A stretch of 64,000 nucleotides of DNA from assembly GCA_921293015.1 (NCBI GenBank), contig OV121087.1, forward strand, positions 35,757,235 to 35,821,234, read 5' to 3'. The stretch's first letter is position 1, and every line of letters starts with the position of its first letter. Origin of the DNA: Phorcus lineatus. Lineage: Eukaryota; Mollusca; Gastropoda; Trochida; Trochidae. Below the pieces are notes generated by a model, which had not been told where the DNA came from, ran no database searches, and was given only the letters and a program-made list of their open reading frames with translations. Shown piece after piece: positions 48,201-61,320 of the stretch. The position numbers and the translations under genes were made by a program.

Positions 48201-49958
48201 CGTGAAAGGGGTAGTATATAAGAAAATCCTTTAAATTTCACAGATATATATGTTCTATTTCACTTAAATTGTATTTTAATAACAGAAATTTAACAAATGG
48301 TATAAATAAGATGCACTTACCATCAACATTTCACATCAGTTTCTAACGTAGATTAGCACAATTAAAATAACATGAAGTGATTCTATCGCGGTTGAATAAG
48401 TTATAAAACTCTCAAAATGGAGTCATCTCAAGGGAAAATATAATGGCTGATCGTGTCAGTGGGTATCAGTTCAGAAGACCAGATCTTCATGGTTAAAAAA
48501 TGAAGATACAATTTTCTTACTCTTTCATATAATGCATTTTTTTTCTGTGAATGTATTTGAAGTTTTACAAATTACATTAAAGTTATGAGACATAAACGAC
48601 TGTCAGGAGATACACGATATAACAACATAACGCAAAGGTCATTCATTAGAGAGTCTCAAACAGAATCCATCAAACTGTGAATTTGCTATTGACATTCTCC
48701 ACTCCTGAAAGGAAAGAAAGCGACAAATTTTGGCAATTGATAAATAAATAATTATGATAAGTTTGCAGTCGACGTCTGATGACATTAGCTTTACAGACGG
48801 GCAAATTTACAACTAAGAAAGTTACCGGGTTGTCAATCTTCATATCGGTCATCTAATCTAATATTCTCCAAACCAATTCACCTCTCATAACACGACTCGC
48901 CATTTCGCATTGTGAACACCTAAACTAATTTTCCTCAGAAAACCAATGTATTTAGAAGATAGAACACTGGACATTGCGTTCCTCTGAACCCGTAGTTACA
49001 AGAAGTCCTGCACAAACAGCACTGGCTTATCATCGATTCGACGGAGGATTACTGGATATAGATTTAACCAGCGTTATTTGTACTCCAGAGGTTATAAACA
49101 ATAGCATTTGTTGAACAGCTAGAGACAAACAAGAAGACACTCGTCACAACTGATTGGTAAACTAATAACTGAAGCTTAGCCCCTCGCTTCCTGATTTAAT
49201 CAATTATAATGAGGTGTAGTGGACATCAAATCTTCCAATGGTCCATGGAACAATTTTGGTAGTTTTGTTTATTCACAGCGCGTTATTATATTAATGCGCC
49301 TTAGATTAATCCCCATTTACAGCAAATTGGTGAATGGCAGTTGCAACTCCTTGAAGTAAAGACGTTGGCTGATTGTTTATAAAATTTGTCACTGGTATCA
49401 GTGACATGTACCTTAAAATTGAATTTGAGATGTAATCGCCCTTTGATGAGTATGGTGTGCATTGTATATTTCTTATTAAGAAGGAAACTTGGACTGGACG
49501 CTTGTCAAGGTGCAGTTTGATCCCCTGACATGCGCATTTTGTTTATAGTTCTTCTCGTTAAAATACTGCTAAATTCTGTTTGGCCTTTGATGAAATAATC
49601 AGCAACAGTGCATGGATTACGTTGTATTTCATAATTATTGAGGGACAGATATGTCATGACTTGCTTTACCTTATACCATATTAACATTGGTTGTCGTTTA
49701 GATATCAGGTTTAGGACAATAGACCCTATACAGTCATATTGGCAATTTCTGTTTCGATTGTCAATTTGAAATTTACCTTCATAAATCAGCAACGGATACG
49801 TTGGTACTTTAGATAAACATCATCTAAATTGACACGACAATTAAGATAAGACGCTGGTTTTACATCTAAATAACTAAGTGGAAATCAATTATAGATGTGA
49901 AATATAAAATAGGCACGACTTGTGACAGTTTGCAGATAACAAACCGTTGTCTTGCATC

Positions 49959-50420
49959 ATGAGAAGAATTAATTTAGAGGTCAACAATTGTGCTAATCTT
50001 CCCAGAGTTGTCTCCCAAAGCCGGGAAACCAATCAGCTTAACGAACAACCATTGAATGTAATACGCTCCTTCACGAAAAGACAATCGGAACTGACTGGTG
50101 CTATCTTCGCAACTTTCCGATCTTATCCGATCGACTCGGGAAGACGGTGGGCAATATGTCTCTGGGACAATAAATCATATTGGGTGTCATGCCTTATCTG
50201 TTCAAGTGTCTTCTTACCATATATCACCCTACGATATGCCACACAGAGCAGCATGGCAAGTTATGTAGCTCTATTCCTTCAACTGACGTTATTGCTTCAA
50301 AAGTATGGTTTAATAATGCCTGGTTACCTCGAAGCGTGCTTTAAGTTCGACCCAGTCTTTGGTCCATCCTCATCGGCAACATTTCAAACCAAAGCTTCCT
50401 TTCAGAGATTTTATTATTGA
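49959..50420 (+). CDS. Unrecognised 153-codon ORF (probably chance)
   Basis: This is the longest ATG frame outside simple repeats. It has one moderately hydrophobic stretch (SYVALFLQLTLLL) and scattered cysteines. I recognise no domain, and the composition does not differ from the surroundings. It could also be an unspliced piece of a real exon. Confidence 0.13.
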   Translation: MRRINLEVNNCANLPRVVSQSRETNQLNEQPLNVIRSFTKRQSELTGAIFATFRSYPIDSGRRWAICLWDNKSYWVSCLICSSVFLPYITLRYATQSSMASYVALFLQLTLLLQKYGLIMPGYLEACFKFDPVFGPSSSATFQTKASFQRFYY

Positions 50421-50592
50421 TGGATGGCCGTGGTAACGAAATTAGCAAAGGGACAATGTCTTTATAATATGATTTACCAAACTCGATGTTGAAGGAAAGG
50501 GTGAATTAGAGGCCTAATAAAATTTATTACGCGTAGATAAATAATCGAAGGCGGCGTAATACGGTTCCCATCCCGTGTGTGCAGTGGTCTCA

Positions 50593-50611
50593 TGGCGCCG
50601 CCTAGCGGTGG
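50593..50611 (-). promoter_or_regulatory. CTCF-like motif
   Basis: tggcgccgcctagcggtgg matches the CTCF core GGCGCC-x-x-CTAG-x-GG closely. Its orientation is opposite to the site at 10574-10591. Confidence 0.4.
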
Positions 50612-52339
50612 TAAGCTGACTAGAGATTAAGTATGAGGAGGGTTAGAAAAGGTCCTGCAGAGAAGATAGTTATATTCCTAACAGAATTATGTAATTGTTC
50701 TAAGAGAGATAAAGAAAGTGGTAACAAATCCCTAGTGGTGTAAGATTGAAGACGGAAATGATCACACGACCGATGTTAACATCTGTCCGGATTGTAAAAT
50801 CATCACTGTTAGTATGGAATTATCTTGTTCTACAAGATCAATGCCAATTTGCTTAAACATCATACTGTTCCCGCTAAGGTCTGTCTCAACGAGTCATTGC
50901 TATCATGCTGAAGTGCTGTGTGCATAGTAATTTCGATATGAGTTCATATACTGACAATAGATAACTTCGTTGCTTTGAACTCGAAATATATGGCTTTTGT
51001 TAAAAGCATTGTAAAATAAAAATACGTTGATGAAATATATTCTAGATTCGTTATTGAATATGTTTTGAATGAATAATTATTTATTTGTGAAAAATCAATT
51101 ATAACTCGTTGTCATTTAATATTTCTTGGCCTCGATGATGCTTCTCTGACTAAGAAGCAATGAAGGAGCCTGATACAGCTCAATGAAGATCGATGTCATT
51201 TTGAGTTTAAAGCTCTCTGATTTTGATTCCCTACAGGTTATAATATTACCCTCCTTCCTTAATGCACCATTGTGGTCTTTGGTTCTGTATTCTGTAATAG
51301 TATACAGTGATAAATGCTATAATCAAGCATTGACCCAACCGTTCTATTGTCTTTCTCATTCCCTTTACTCTATTTTAAAGTTTTGTCTTATCATTTCATT
51401 AAGACTGAAATACATGAGAAAAGGGACACTTGACACTATCTGGCTATCATTTATTTATTGAGAACTCGGAGGAAATTCTTCCATCAACAATACCACAGAG
51501 GAAACCTATTCTTGTGAACATGCTGTAAATAAAGAAGTTGTTTTTCAGAAATCCTGCCTTTCTTACTCATTATTGCTCATGCTCACAACATTACCATTTC
51601 CCAATCCGTCTCTTTTATTTTTGAGTATTTTGCAAGATCCCTTAGTATTTAAACAAATCAAGAAAAAAACATGTCTTGTTAAAATTAGCCTTCTCACCCG
51701 TCCCTCAGTGCGTTTTCTCAAAAGCAATCAATCCAAACAGGCGTTTGTTCAACACACGTCATGATTATCAAGCAGTATATTTTCATCACGGAATATTTAA
51801 CTTTGAAAGGCGAAGCAGCAGTTTCGTACCTGTCAAGTACCGTTCATTATTAGATTAAAGCCTCACTGTTTGTCTTCGTTAGCTTGTCTGTATCTTAACA
51901 CATAGAAGCGTCCTGGTTCAAGCCGTGTTTTCTCGCATTGGAACTAGAATTGGTCATACTCAGCTGAAACTTTCCCCTTCGAAACTTTTGAAATAATACA
52001 TTTGTTAAGAATTAAAATATTCTCCTCTCCAACTAATGATACTAAAGGTAGTTTTCACTGACCAAAGTAAATAATATATATATATTGATATTTTAGGTTT
52101 ATTCCTTAAGATTTTTTAATCGTCATGTTGGCAATAAATGGCAAATATTAACCTTCAAAATGCTCTTATTATTTATTCAGTCTCATATTTTCTTTTGTTG
52201 CCCCACCATGTTCGCTAAGCATAGCATTCATATATTGGTTTATTATAGAAACAAAGTCTCCATTATTGATAGTAATCACCTGTTCCGTAGGTATCGTTGA
52301 TGCTGATTTACAAAGACTTTATTGTGTTCATCCTCGTTG

Positions 52340-53260
52340 TCAGTATTAAAACCTGGTTATAACTCTGATCGACATTATGATCATTATCATAACCACAACC
52401 ATCTGTATTACAAGACAAATCCCCAACCATTACAACTAGCATCATCCACAGCAACAGCAGAAGCAGCAACAGCAACAACAAAACCTAAAACCATCCTACT
52501 TTACTACCACAATTACCGCTGTTATCATCATAACGCTATCACCATTACCATTGGCATTCACCACTGACATTCCAACATATGTCATACTTACTGTCTCTCA
52601 ATTTTCACCTACACGGTAACTCCTATACCCAATAGTAATACAATCAACAGAATCACTATCATTTAAAATAACACTCTACTTACACTATCATATCCTTATC
52701 ATCACCAATTTGGCCATCGTCCCATTACAACTAACACCATTACTACTACCATAATTACCACCCTGATAATTATCATCATTATCAAAATATATTTCATTAC
52801 CGACACCATTACAACCATGTACATCGCCACCATTATCAATGCAATTAATATCATCGTCTCCAATACCACTAACACGATTACCATCATTACCACAACTTCA
52901 TTATCACCGACAATATTACAAGTCCCACTTACAACTAAAACATCACCACCATAAACATCACCATCATTATCACCATTAACATTACCTTTAACACGCTTAC
53001 CCCCATAACCTTCAACTTCATTATCACCGACAATATTACCAGTCCCAATTACAACTAAAAACATCACCACCTTGAACATCTCCATATATATTACTAGTTT
53101 CCAACATCACATCGATATTACCTTCATAACCCTCAACTTAATTATCACCGACAGTATTACCAGTAATCATTACAACTAAAACATCACCAGCAGGAACATC
53201 GTCCTTCTCACCAGCAACATCATTGCCATTAACAACATTGCGACAAACACAATCATAAAC
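52340..53260 (+). repeat. Degenerate ACC/ATC (ATCACCATC) low-complexity array
   Basis: Long region of catcacc/attacc/accatt units, with a longer duplicated phrase (ttcattatcaccgacaatat and variants) at about 52899, 53020 and 53130. The 127-codon minus ORF (Val/Met/Gly/Asp-rich) is an artefact. Confidence 0.85.
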
Positions 53261-54386
53261 CCCTACAATACTCTTTACAAACAACAAATTAAGTACCTTT
53301 TAGACAATATCATCAATAACACCTTCAAATTCAAAGTATTTATGCATTCTAATATTGTAAATACTTTGCCATTGATGCCTTTCTTAAACACTGAGAACCA
53401 TCATAACTTACGATTAACAGAATCAAATGTCTTTCTGAAATTAGCAAATAAACAATAAAAACGACTTAAACGAGGAAATAATCTCCAGCACGGAACCCAA
53501 CCTGACACTTAGGAATCTTATCAAACTGATCACAAAAACATGTATACTAAAACATCAACATTTATCTTACCTTTATGTAAAATACTTTAATTTCATTGGT
53601 CAACGTTGTACTTAAAATATTCCGTGTCACCCGTCCAAGAGGGTGACAACTGGAAAAAATATTACCCGCGGCCATAACAACAGCTATTTGCCGAACTCTG
53701 TTATATAAGCTCTATACAGCGACGCCGGCTTCGGTTAACGTAATTTTCTTTACAATGTTGCGGATGCAAATGATGTGAAGAGTCTGTTTGTAAACATTCG
53801 TCAGCTGGCGTTCACAATGGCGACAAATTAACGCTTCGCTTCACATTATCATAAAGTAATATTAGAAAAACGTTCAAAAGTGATTCCTGACCATACGAAG
53901 AAATCAAACTTATCATCAGACAAAATTATGAAAGAGTAACTGACGGAAAAGGGGCAAAATCCTAGTTTTGAGGATGTGGACACTGTAGCGCTAGCGGAGA
54001 TAATGTGAGTTCACTTGCCGTTTATCAACGTGTGTCAAACCGAAAAAAAATGCAAATGAACCACGCTTTATGATGCGGGACGCGTCCTTCCACTCAATCT
54101 TTCGAGCCAACTTCTCTCGAAAGTACCGTCAAAGCCGTCACAAGTTCAAGGTCTGGGGAGACGTCATTGCTGCCGATAACTCCGAGTAAAGTCAAACATA
54201 TAAACCAGCTTACTTTCTTAGAAGATCTGAACATAAACGACCTCTTTTGTGACTATTCAGTTCTCAACAATCAAGCTAATGTGAAAATGAACCAAACATC
54301 GTCACTATTTCAGAACTGTACTATTCAGATTATCAACGTCATTGTAAGAAAATGAACGCTCATAGTCGCAAAGTTCGGCAAACACA

Positions 54387-54487
54387 CCAGCTGATCAATC
54401 AGCATTCGAAACTACGAGAGCCCCTAGTGAGTGTAACGGAGAGTAACGGAGAGGGCCGAGGTGTTTCGAATGATCAATCAGCTGATC
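54387..54487. repeat. Imperfect inverted repeat
   Basis: cagctgatcaatcagcattc gaaac pairs with gtttcgaatgatcaatcagctg around a centre of gagagtaacggagagggccg. The phrase agttcggcaaa..caccag also flanks it twice as a direct repeat. Confidence 0.65.
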
Positions 54488-54604
54488 TTTGTTATTGTCC
54501 TCTGCGAGTTCGGCAAATCACCAGCCCCATAAATATAAGGTCACTTATTGCGGATTTTTATTTCAAAGTAAATAATACGTGAAACACAACGGTAAGATAA
54601 AAAC

Positions 54605-54741
54605 GTTGTATGCTTCTCCCGAGGGTAATACGGTCTGATGTACCATCTTTGTTGCGGTGTCATCCCTCGCCTACCGGCTCGGGCGACACCGCAACAAAGA
54701 TGGTACATCAGACCGTATTACCCTCGGGAGAAGCATACAAC
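54605..54741. repeat. Perfect 57-bp inverted repeat (hairpin, 23-nt loop)
   Basis: Arm 54605-54661 (starts gttgtatgcttctcccgagg) and arm 54685-54741 (ends cctcgggagaagcatacaac) are exact reverse complements over 57 bp. The loop is cctcgcctaccggctcggg-like. It lies just before the 36-bp array. Confidence 0.95.
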
Positions 54742-54779
54742 TTATACTATATCACCTAATCAGTGACACTTACATTAAC

Positions 54780-55392
54780 ATCAGTACCACTGTTTCGACG
54801 TCACGAATCAACAACATCAGTACCACTGATTTCATGTCACGAATCAACAACATCAGTACCACTGATTTAACCTCACGAATCAACAACATCAGTACCACAG
54901 ATTTTACCTCACGAATCGACAACATCAGTACCACTAATTTACCTCACGAACCGACAACATTAGTACCACTGGTTTGACGTCACGAATCAACATCATCAGT
55001 ACCACTGATTTGACCTCACGAATCAATATCATCAATACCACTGATTTGACCTCACGAATCAACAACATCGGTACCACTGATTTGACCTCACGAATCTACA
55101 TCATCAGTGCCACTGATTTGACCTCACGAATCAATAACGTCAGTACCACTGATTTGACCTCACGAATTAACAACACCAGTACCACTGATTTGACCTCACG
55201 AATCAACAACATCAATACCACTGATTTGACGTCACGAATCAACAACACCAGTACCACTGATTTGACCTCACGAATTACCATCATCAGTACCACTGATTTG
55301 ACCTCACGAATCAAAATCATCAGTACAACTGATTTGACCTCACGAATCAATAACGTCAGTACCACTGATTTGACCTCACGAATCAACAACAT
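54780..55392 (+). repeat. 17-copy 36-bp tandem array encoding a repeated 12-residue frame
   Basis: The unit is agtaccactgatttgacctc acgaatcaacaacatc. Because 36 is divisible by 3, the plus frame stays open (ISTTDLTSRINN repeated) over two ORFs split by a 1-bp deletion in copy 5. An antisense frame (IREVKSVVLMLL) is also open. The changes between units are often non-synonymous, and no start context or splice signals stand out, so I treat it as a minisatellite. Confidence 0.9.
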
Positions 55393-55849
55393 CATTTCTT
55401 TTGTCTCCAACATCGTAACAACCAAAGTCATGTCCTGTACTTTTTACAAAAGATACCATCATGCTTGTTTCAAATCACCAGCATATTTGTCCTGATCTTC
55501 AAAACTAAAGTGCTAAGTATCGCATGCCTTACTGGGGAAACACTTACCCTTAACCTTAACCGGATAATAACTAATTGAAACGTTTAGTTAATTCAGCATT
55601 TTCACTTTAATAATCCTTTCGCCCCATGGATTGGTTGAGTGTCCTTTGAGATCTCGTTAGTGAGAAGTTGGGACATCTGTAAGTTTGCTAAACTTCATTT
55701 TGGTTTGACGTTTTGGTTTGATCAATAAACCGTTCATACATATAGAAATATACGAACACAACTTTTGCAAAGAGAACTTGGTAGTAATGATAATGATAAG
55801 CCATGGTAACAATAATATATATCATAATAATCAAAGATAAATATTTGTG

Positions 55850-56200
55850 ATCACTGATTACCATTTGATATAATATCATTGTCAACTACCTTTGATTACC
55901 ATGTATGCTAAGCATAATACATGTATGTCACAACCACTTATGACAACCTTCTATGATAAAAATCCATGATAACCATTTATGACGACTATTTTGTCAAATA
56001 TATGTCTTAAACATCTTTAAAAACCATTAACGGTAAATTTTATGATGATTATCATGAACATCATTTTGACGACCATTTATGCTAATCATCTATGAAATTA
56101 ACTATGATAATAAACTTTGATTATCTTCTATGGCAGTCATTTATGATAATCATCTTTTGTCACCATTAACGCAATTTGTAATCATAATGATAATCCTATG
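55850..56200 (+). repeat. Degenerate TATGATAATCAT-type repeat
   Basis: Many variants of tttatgataatcat / catgataaccattta, loosely spaced. Confidence 0.6.
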
Positions 56201-57386
56201 TGATTAGTGCTATCCACAAGAATATTATTGCATTTTATTGCATATCGTCATTTTCTGACCCTTCCAATTGAATCTACGAATGGATTAGGTTCAGTTTGAA
56301 AAGACTTTTGTTCGAATCCCGAAGTTTCCATTCTGTTCATACAAAATAAGATTAAACCCAACCATCTGACAATGCACTCTTCATATTTTTGGCTTATTGC
56401 TTGATAATGATGGTATCTCATCTTAGACTTTAATTAACGATTTACCTGTATGTTCAACACATGTGTTCAAATATTCATCACAAATCTTTAAAGCGCCGTG
56501 CTTGAGGTCAAGGACATCCTTATCTTTTGTTATTTTCTCATTGATTATAATTAGTGACTCGCAAACTAATTAGTGACATAGATCGTGTATCACATTAAGC
56601 AACCCCGGACCGTAAAACGTGTGATGATTACACTCGTGTAAAGGCAAAACGGCCATGTCCATCAGAAGGCCCCGGAAGATGAGTAGTTGTAGGAAATGCG
56701 TATTTAGTCGAGGTTGAGAGTAGTTGAAGGAAAGCACTAGACACTCTTCACAAGGGACTTCTCTGCATCATTGATAGGGTGAAGAAACTAATGTGTTTTT
56801 AATTGGTTAAAGGAGAAGTAAAATCAAATTATTGATCTTTCTAAGTCGACTCTTAAGAAAGTGGTCACTTCCAATAAACGCTCGTTACTTTTTGGCGAAT
56901 ATAGACCACGGGGGCAAGTAAATAATTCACATAGAGCAGCCTCCGAGTTCATTTCGGAACCAAGCATTGCCAAATGTTCGTAATCACCTGACTGCACTAC
57001 ACGAAATAAAAAAAAAGTTTCAAAGACTAAGTACTACTTTTACATGTTGTATTGTGATGTTCGGATAATTCAATAATTCAGTTTTGAAAAATTATGTTAT
57101 GACGGCAATGTTCATCTTTATAGATGAAAAACGCTGTAACAGAAACCATGTTACTGAGGGATTGGCGTAGCCATTATTCGATTGAATTTTAAATTATCAG
57201 GTTAATTCTGAAATTCTTGTCAGAGTCTGAAATTGTCAAAATACGCAACTCAGAAAGTTTTTGATATAACGAAGTTACTTTAAGTAACTCACACGACGTG
57301 TGAGTTTGTCATAAAACCAATCTTGCCTTGTCAAGAAATTATTCCAACAATGACAATTTCAGCGACCCAGGTCACGTGTTCCTCAG

Positions 57387-57802
57387 TGACGTCACTGATT
57401 AGATTACGTAAGCAGACAGCAGTTCCATTCATAACACGCGGTGAGGCCGCGAAAACCTCTCCGTAATCTTCTTCTTGTAAATTTAATAGAGGGTCAATAG
57501 GCATTTTTTAAAGAAAACTACATTCACCGGGCTCTTTCTATTGGCGTTTGGATGTGATGTTAAGTGAATCAGCAATAGACGGGGTACGACGGGATGGTAG
57601 GGGTATTGATTACGCTCGGCTGGCTTTGGAATAAACATTAGTGGAGAAATGTCTTCCCAAACACTGCCGACCCTTTAATCACATTAATTCGGAAGAGATT
57701 CCCAAATCTTGACTTTGATTGCCCGGGACATTGGCGTGCCACTGGGGGGCGACACAAAAGTTTATAATTAGATAAGGAGGTGACGTCACAGGTCTCGCGA
57801 GA
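57387..57802. promoter_or_regulatory. Promoter-like cluster: two CREs, TTACGTAA and TCTCGCGAGA
   Basis: TGACGTCA at 57387 and 57781, TTACGTAA at 57404 and TCTCGCGAGA at 57793 lie in a locally GC/CpG-richer block (57360-58000). Such combinations mark CpG promoters in animals. No transcript start was recognised; it could serve the main minus-strand gene's distal first exon or an unseen plus-strand gene. Confidence 0.35.
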
Positions 57803-58216
57803 ATTCCTTCAATAGTGTGACACCAGGTAATACGATGCTGGTAATTTGGCGGGAGACCCTTTTGGATTGAACATCTCCCACTTCCGTCCTTCTCTCCCCT
57901 CCCCACGATACATCGCCAATTGATCAGCTTTCACGGGGGAGCCGTGTTCTTAGTCCCAGCTCGACCCTGGGTCCGACTGGCAACATGCTCTGTATATAGG
58001 CAAGAGGGGTTCGAATGCTTTAAATTGTTCTATCCTTAGATATGTTGAAGCGACAGTTTAATTAAGCTTAACATGAGCACAGATCCCCCAGCGTTACGAC
58101 TTCCCCCATGTATAACCCCACCATGAACTGGGCATCCTCCCCCTCTTGATTCACCTCATGTGCAGGCACTTCCTGTCCATCATACGACTATAAAACCTCA
58201 CCATTGTCGTGTTTAA

Positions 58217-58220
<4 letters not shown>

Positions 58221-58285
<65 letters not shown>
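58221..58285. repeat. TA dinucleotide microsatellite
   Basis: About 32 uninterrupted TA units. It seeds the Tyr/Ile start of a spurious ORF. Confidence 0.95.
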
Positions 58286-58287
<2 letters not shown>

Positions 58288-58983
58288 CCAATGGTATACC
58301 ATTTACAGTAAATGGAACTCCAACGTTCAGTATAAAGTTTACCTATTTAACGATTCAGAAAGTAGTTAGGGATTTAGTTATTGCATTTCATATTGACGAT
58401 TGCATTTGTTCATCGGTTGTATTCCGTTTTAAAAAAATTATGCTAACAGGCACTGTACTGATTGCTTGTGTTCAGAAGGTTAAATCTGGTGTATTTTTCT
58501 ATATTCTGGTTCTGTTAACATATAGTAGAACATGCTTTACCCCTTTTGACTAGTATGTATCCTGGGTTTTTTTTTGGAAACTGCTTGCGTTAATTGTAAG
58601 AGAAAATTCTACAGCTTATCAATTAATAAACATGTACTCCAATAAATCAAACATGTCCTAGCACCTCGAGTAAGTTTTGCAAGATAGCACGTGCTTTTTT
58701 TCATCGTGTTTTATCGGTAGTCAAAAACTAATCAAACAACAAGATAAAAAATGATACATGGTTGCATAAGGTGTAAAATGGTATGCAAGGATTTCTTGAG
58801 TCAAAAATATCTGTTCTCAATGTTCTATAGTTATGGGTTTATCATACCCCATACAAGTGCAACATGAATATCAATCCATAATATAACCTACATAGTTATA
58901 AACTGTACTGAAAAAACAAAAATCGTCAATAAACTCAATCAACAAAACCTTTTTACTTTAGAGTTGTTCATATATAATAAACC

Positions 58984-59063
58984 GATGTGTATATTTCGGC
59001 ATTGATGTGTATTTTTCGGGATTGATGTGTATATTTCGGCATTGATGTCTATATTTCAGCATT
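58984..59063 (+). repeat. 20-bp tandem repeat, 4 copies
   Basis: gatgtgtatatttcggcatt repeated four times with few changes. Confidence 0.9.
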
Positions 59064-59340
59064 TGTATTGTACACAATAGCTTTGTAGGTCACGATTGAT
59101 CATTAAAGACACACACACACACACGAGTGCATTTAAAAAAATTCAAAATACAAGAAAGATGATCTCATCAACCTAGTTATAAAAGTCAAATAAGCATAAC
59201 TTTGCAATTAAACTAGTTATTCTTATCCTGACAATATTCGTAAGCAATTTTTAGAATATGTAAATATACTGTTTGTCATATAACAAATAGGATGCAATAA
59301 TTCATTCAACATACCTCTTTTACGTATGAAGTACTGTATA

Positions 59341-59584
59341 TTATTACTCGATCGTGTAAGATACTTCAGTGTAATATTTCAACGGCAATATTAAACTGGT
59401 GTAATACTTTCGGCAATCATACTTGAAGTAATAAACAGAATACTAAACTTCCATCAATTTAATACTATTTTTATTAAACTCGTTAATGATTTGGTATCAA
59501 ACTCACTTTCGCTCGTTTTATAGTTAATCATTAACTCGTTTAAAAATAATAGTATTAAATGGAAGGTCGTTTTGTATCCTCTAT
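59341..59584. mobile_element. Foldback repeat, copy 2 (internally deleted)
   Basis: It has the same ends as 18105-18461. Inverted arms 59457-59490 and 59527-59560 (atttaatactatttttatta...) surround a core with cactttcgctcg. Confidence 0.7.
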
Positions 59585-60270
59585 GTGTGTATTGTCTCGG
59601 TTTTGTCGAGAGGCCAATATGTTTTATTAAACATTCCTTCATCAACTCAGATAAAAAGCTTCTTTCCCTGGCTATGATATATAGCTATTTATAAAGCACG
59701 TAGCTGATGCTGGTTAATGAACTGACATACTGACATTACTGATGTAAATCTACCCTAATGTCATAAACTCTCAGTGTGAACATATTATATAAATCAATTC
59801 GTATCGTTAGTGAAGAGAGTAGTGCTCTGGGGTTCTTGAGTAAGCTTTAATATTCTGTGTTTTATCATCGTCATTGTTAAGGCATTCAGAATTAGTTTGA
59901 CAGAATATATAGGAATTCTTCTGCATTTACCGTTTATTCATTTCTAGCGAGCTTCCCCATTTTTCTTCAAAAAGTTATTATTCATTGTGTACTTGAAATT
60001 AGAGAGGAAGGTTGCCTATAGTTTAACGATCCATAGACAATATTATTACCCATATTGTTATTCATAAGCGGTGACATATTTTCAATATGAGCACATGTGC
60101 ACATATCACTTTTGCCTAGCAACGATTGTCTAAGCGCGAGTTTCCGTATTTCGTCGTCTGTGACGTCATAAAACCATTGTTGGTGACGTCACTGTAGCAG
60201 GCCATCGCAAAGGAAGGAGGCAGTTTTCTGAATAGTTCAATGCGATTGAAATGGAATAGCGTCGGTAATA

Positions 60271-60420
60271 AAGAAATTATTATTCTCGGAAGTGTGTCAT
60301 ATGACATTTACGAAACTCGTGCAAATTTGTACATAACCCTCGCTCTCGCTCGGGTAATACAAAAATTCACACTCGTTTCGTAAAGGTCATATGACACACT
60401 TCCTCGGGTAATAATCTCTA
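60271..60420. repeat. Imperfect about 70-bp inverted repeat (hairpin)
   Basis: ggaagtgtgtcatatgacat...cgaaactcg pairs with cgtttcgtaaaggtcatatg acacacttcc. The centre is ccctcgctctcgctcggg. The right arm carries cctcgggtaataat. Confidence 0.85.
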
Positions 60421-61099
60421 TTTCCAATATACTCTGATGACAGTATGTCATAACATATATTTCGCATTACCGTGACGTCAAAGTAATGAGTATTTTGTTT
60501 TTCTTCAATACCAGTACACAAAACTTTGATGATTTGATGAAAACTTAAGCATGATTTTTAATTTTGACGGTTTTTTCTCCATTGAAATAGAAGAATATAA
60601 AGAAGTTTAAGGATTCAAATGTAAGCAGAGAAGCAATTAGATTTCATAAAAAAGAAACATTAAATCCATCAATAACGATAATTAGGAATCAGTTTATGAA
60701 TCGATAATCATTTTAACTACGATACCTCCTACAAACAATTCGAAAATAAGGAACAAAGACATTCACCTTTTCAAATGCATTTCGCAATTCGGGGCAATGT
60801 CGCGATTTTTTTCCAGAAGTGAAATCACGAAAGCCAAGTCAAATGTTTCCAATTACAAGACAATTCTTTTTAAACAACCATATGGTAAAATAACCATTAC
60901 TTTAACTGTTAAGCTACGCGAACCAATTTCTCTACCCAAGATGATAATGATTAAAAGGTGTTCACACAAAAATGGCCGCCATTGGTTTATGCTTTACATT
61001 TGATAAATTTGTGTGCGATTAAGGATGTCGAGAAGTGAGATGTTTGACCCCTACATTTGTCATAAATTAATGTTTATTTGGGCGAATTTGAAGAAATGA

Positions 61100-61132
61100 A
61101 ATATTCAAAAATGTGCTACTGCCTCTGTAAGG
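61100..61132 (-). mobile_element. One end of a GGCAGTAG-family MITE
   Basis: atgtgctactgcctctgtaa is the reverse complement of the aagaggcagtagtacgt end at 18038. The other end could not be located. The aggtgttcacacaaaaatgg phrase near 60957 also matches that family's interior. Confidence 0.4.
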
Positions 61133-61320
61133 AACTCAACCTCCAAAGTTGTCACTTACAAAAACGCATGATAATCCCATAAAAAATAGGGGGGCAACAA
61201 ACACAAAATGAAATAAAATAGATGAGTTTCAAACGAAACCCATAACATCAATGACGTAAGTGTAACTTATCTAACTTGTATATCGGTTTTCATCGCAGTG
61301 AACAAGATTTAAGTACAGGG

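Larger units (their letters stand above)
45300..52330. other. Intergenic AT-rich region, no gene recognised
   Basis: Unique sequence with short chance ORFs. A CpG-richer patch at about 46780-46880 contains acttccggtt. Nothing else could be supported except the CTCF-like motif and the low-confidence ORF at 49959. Confidence 0.45.

Noticed and set aside
52702-53085. 127-codon Val/Met/Gly-rich minus ORF
   Set aside because: It lies in a degenerate ACC/ATC array with no domain.
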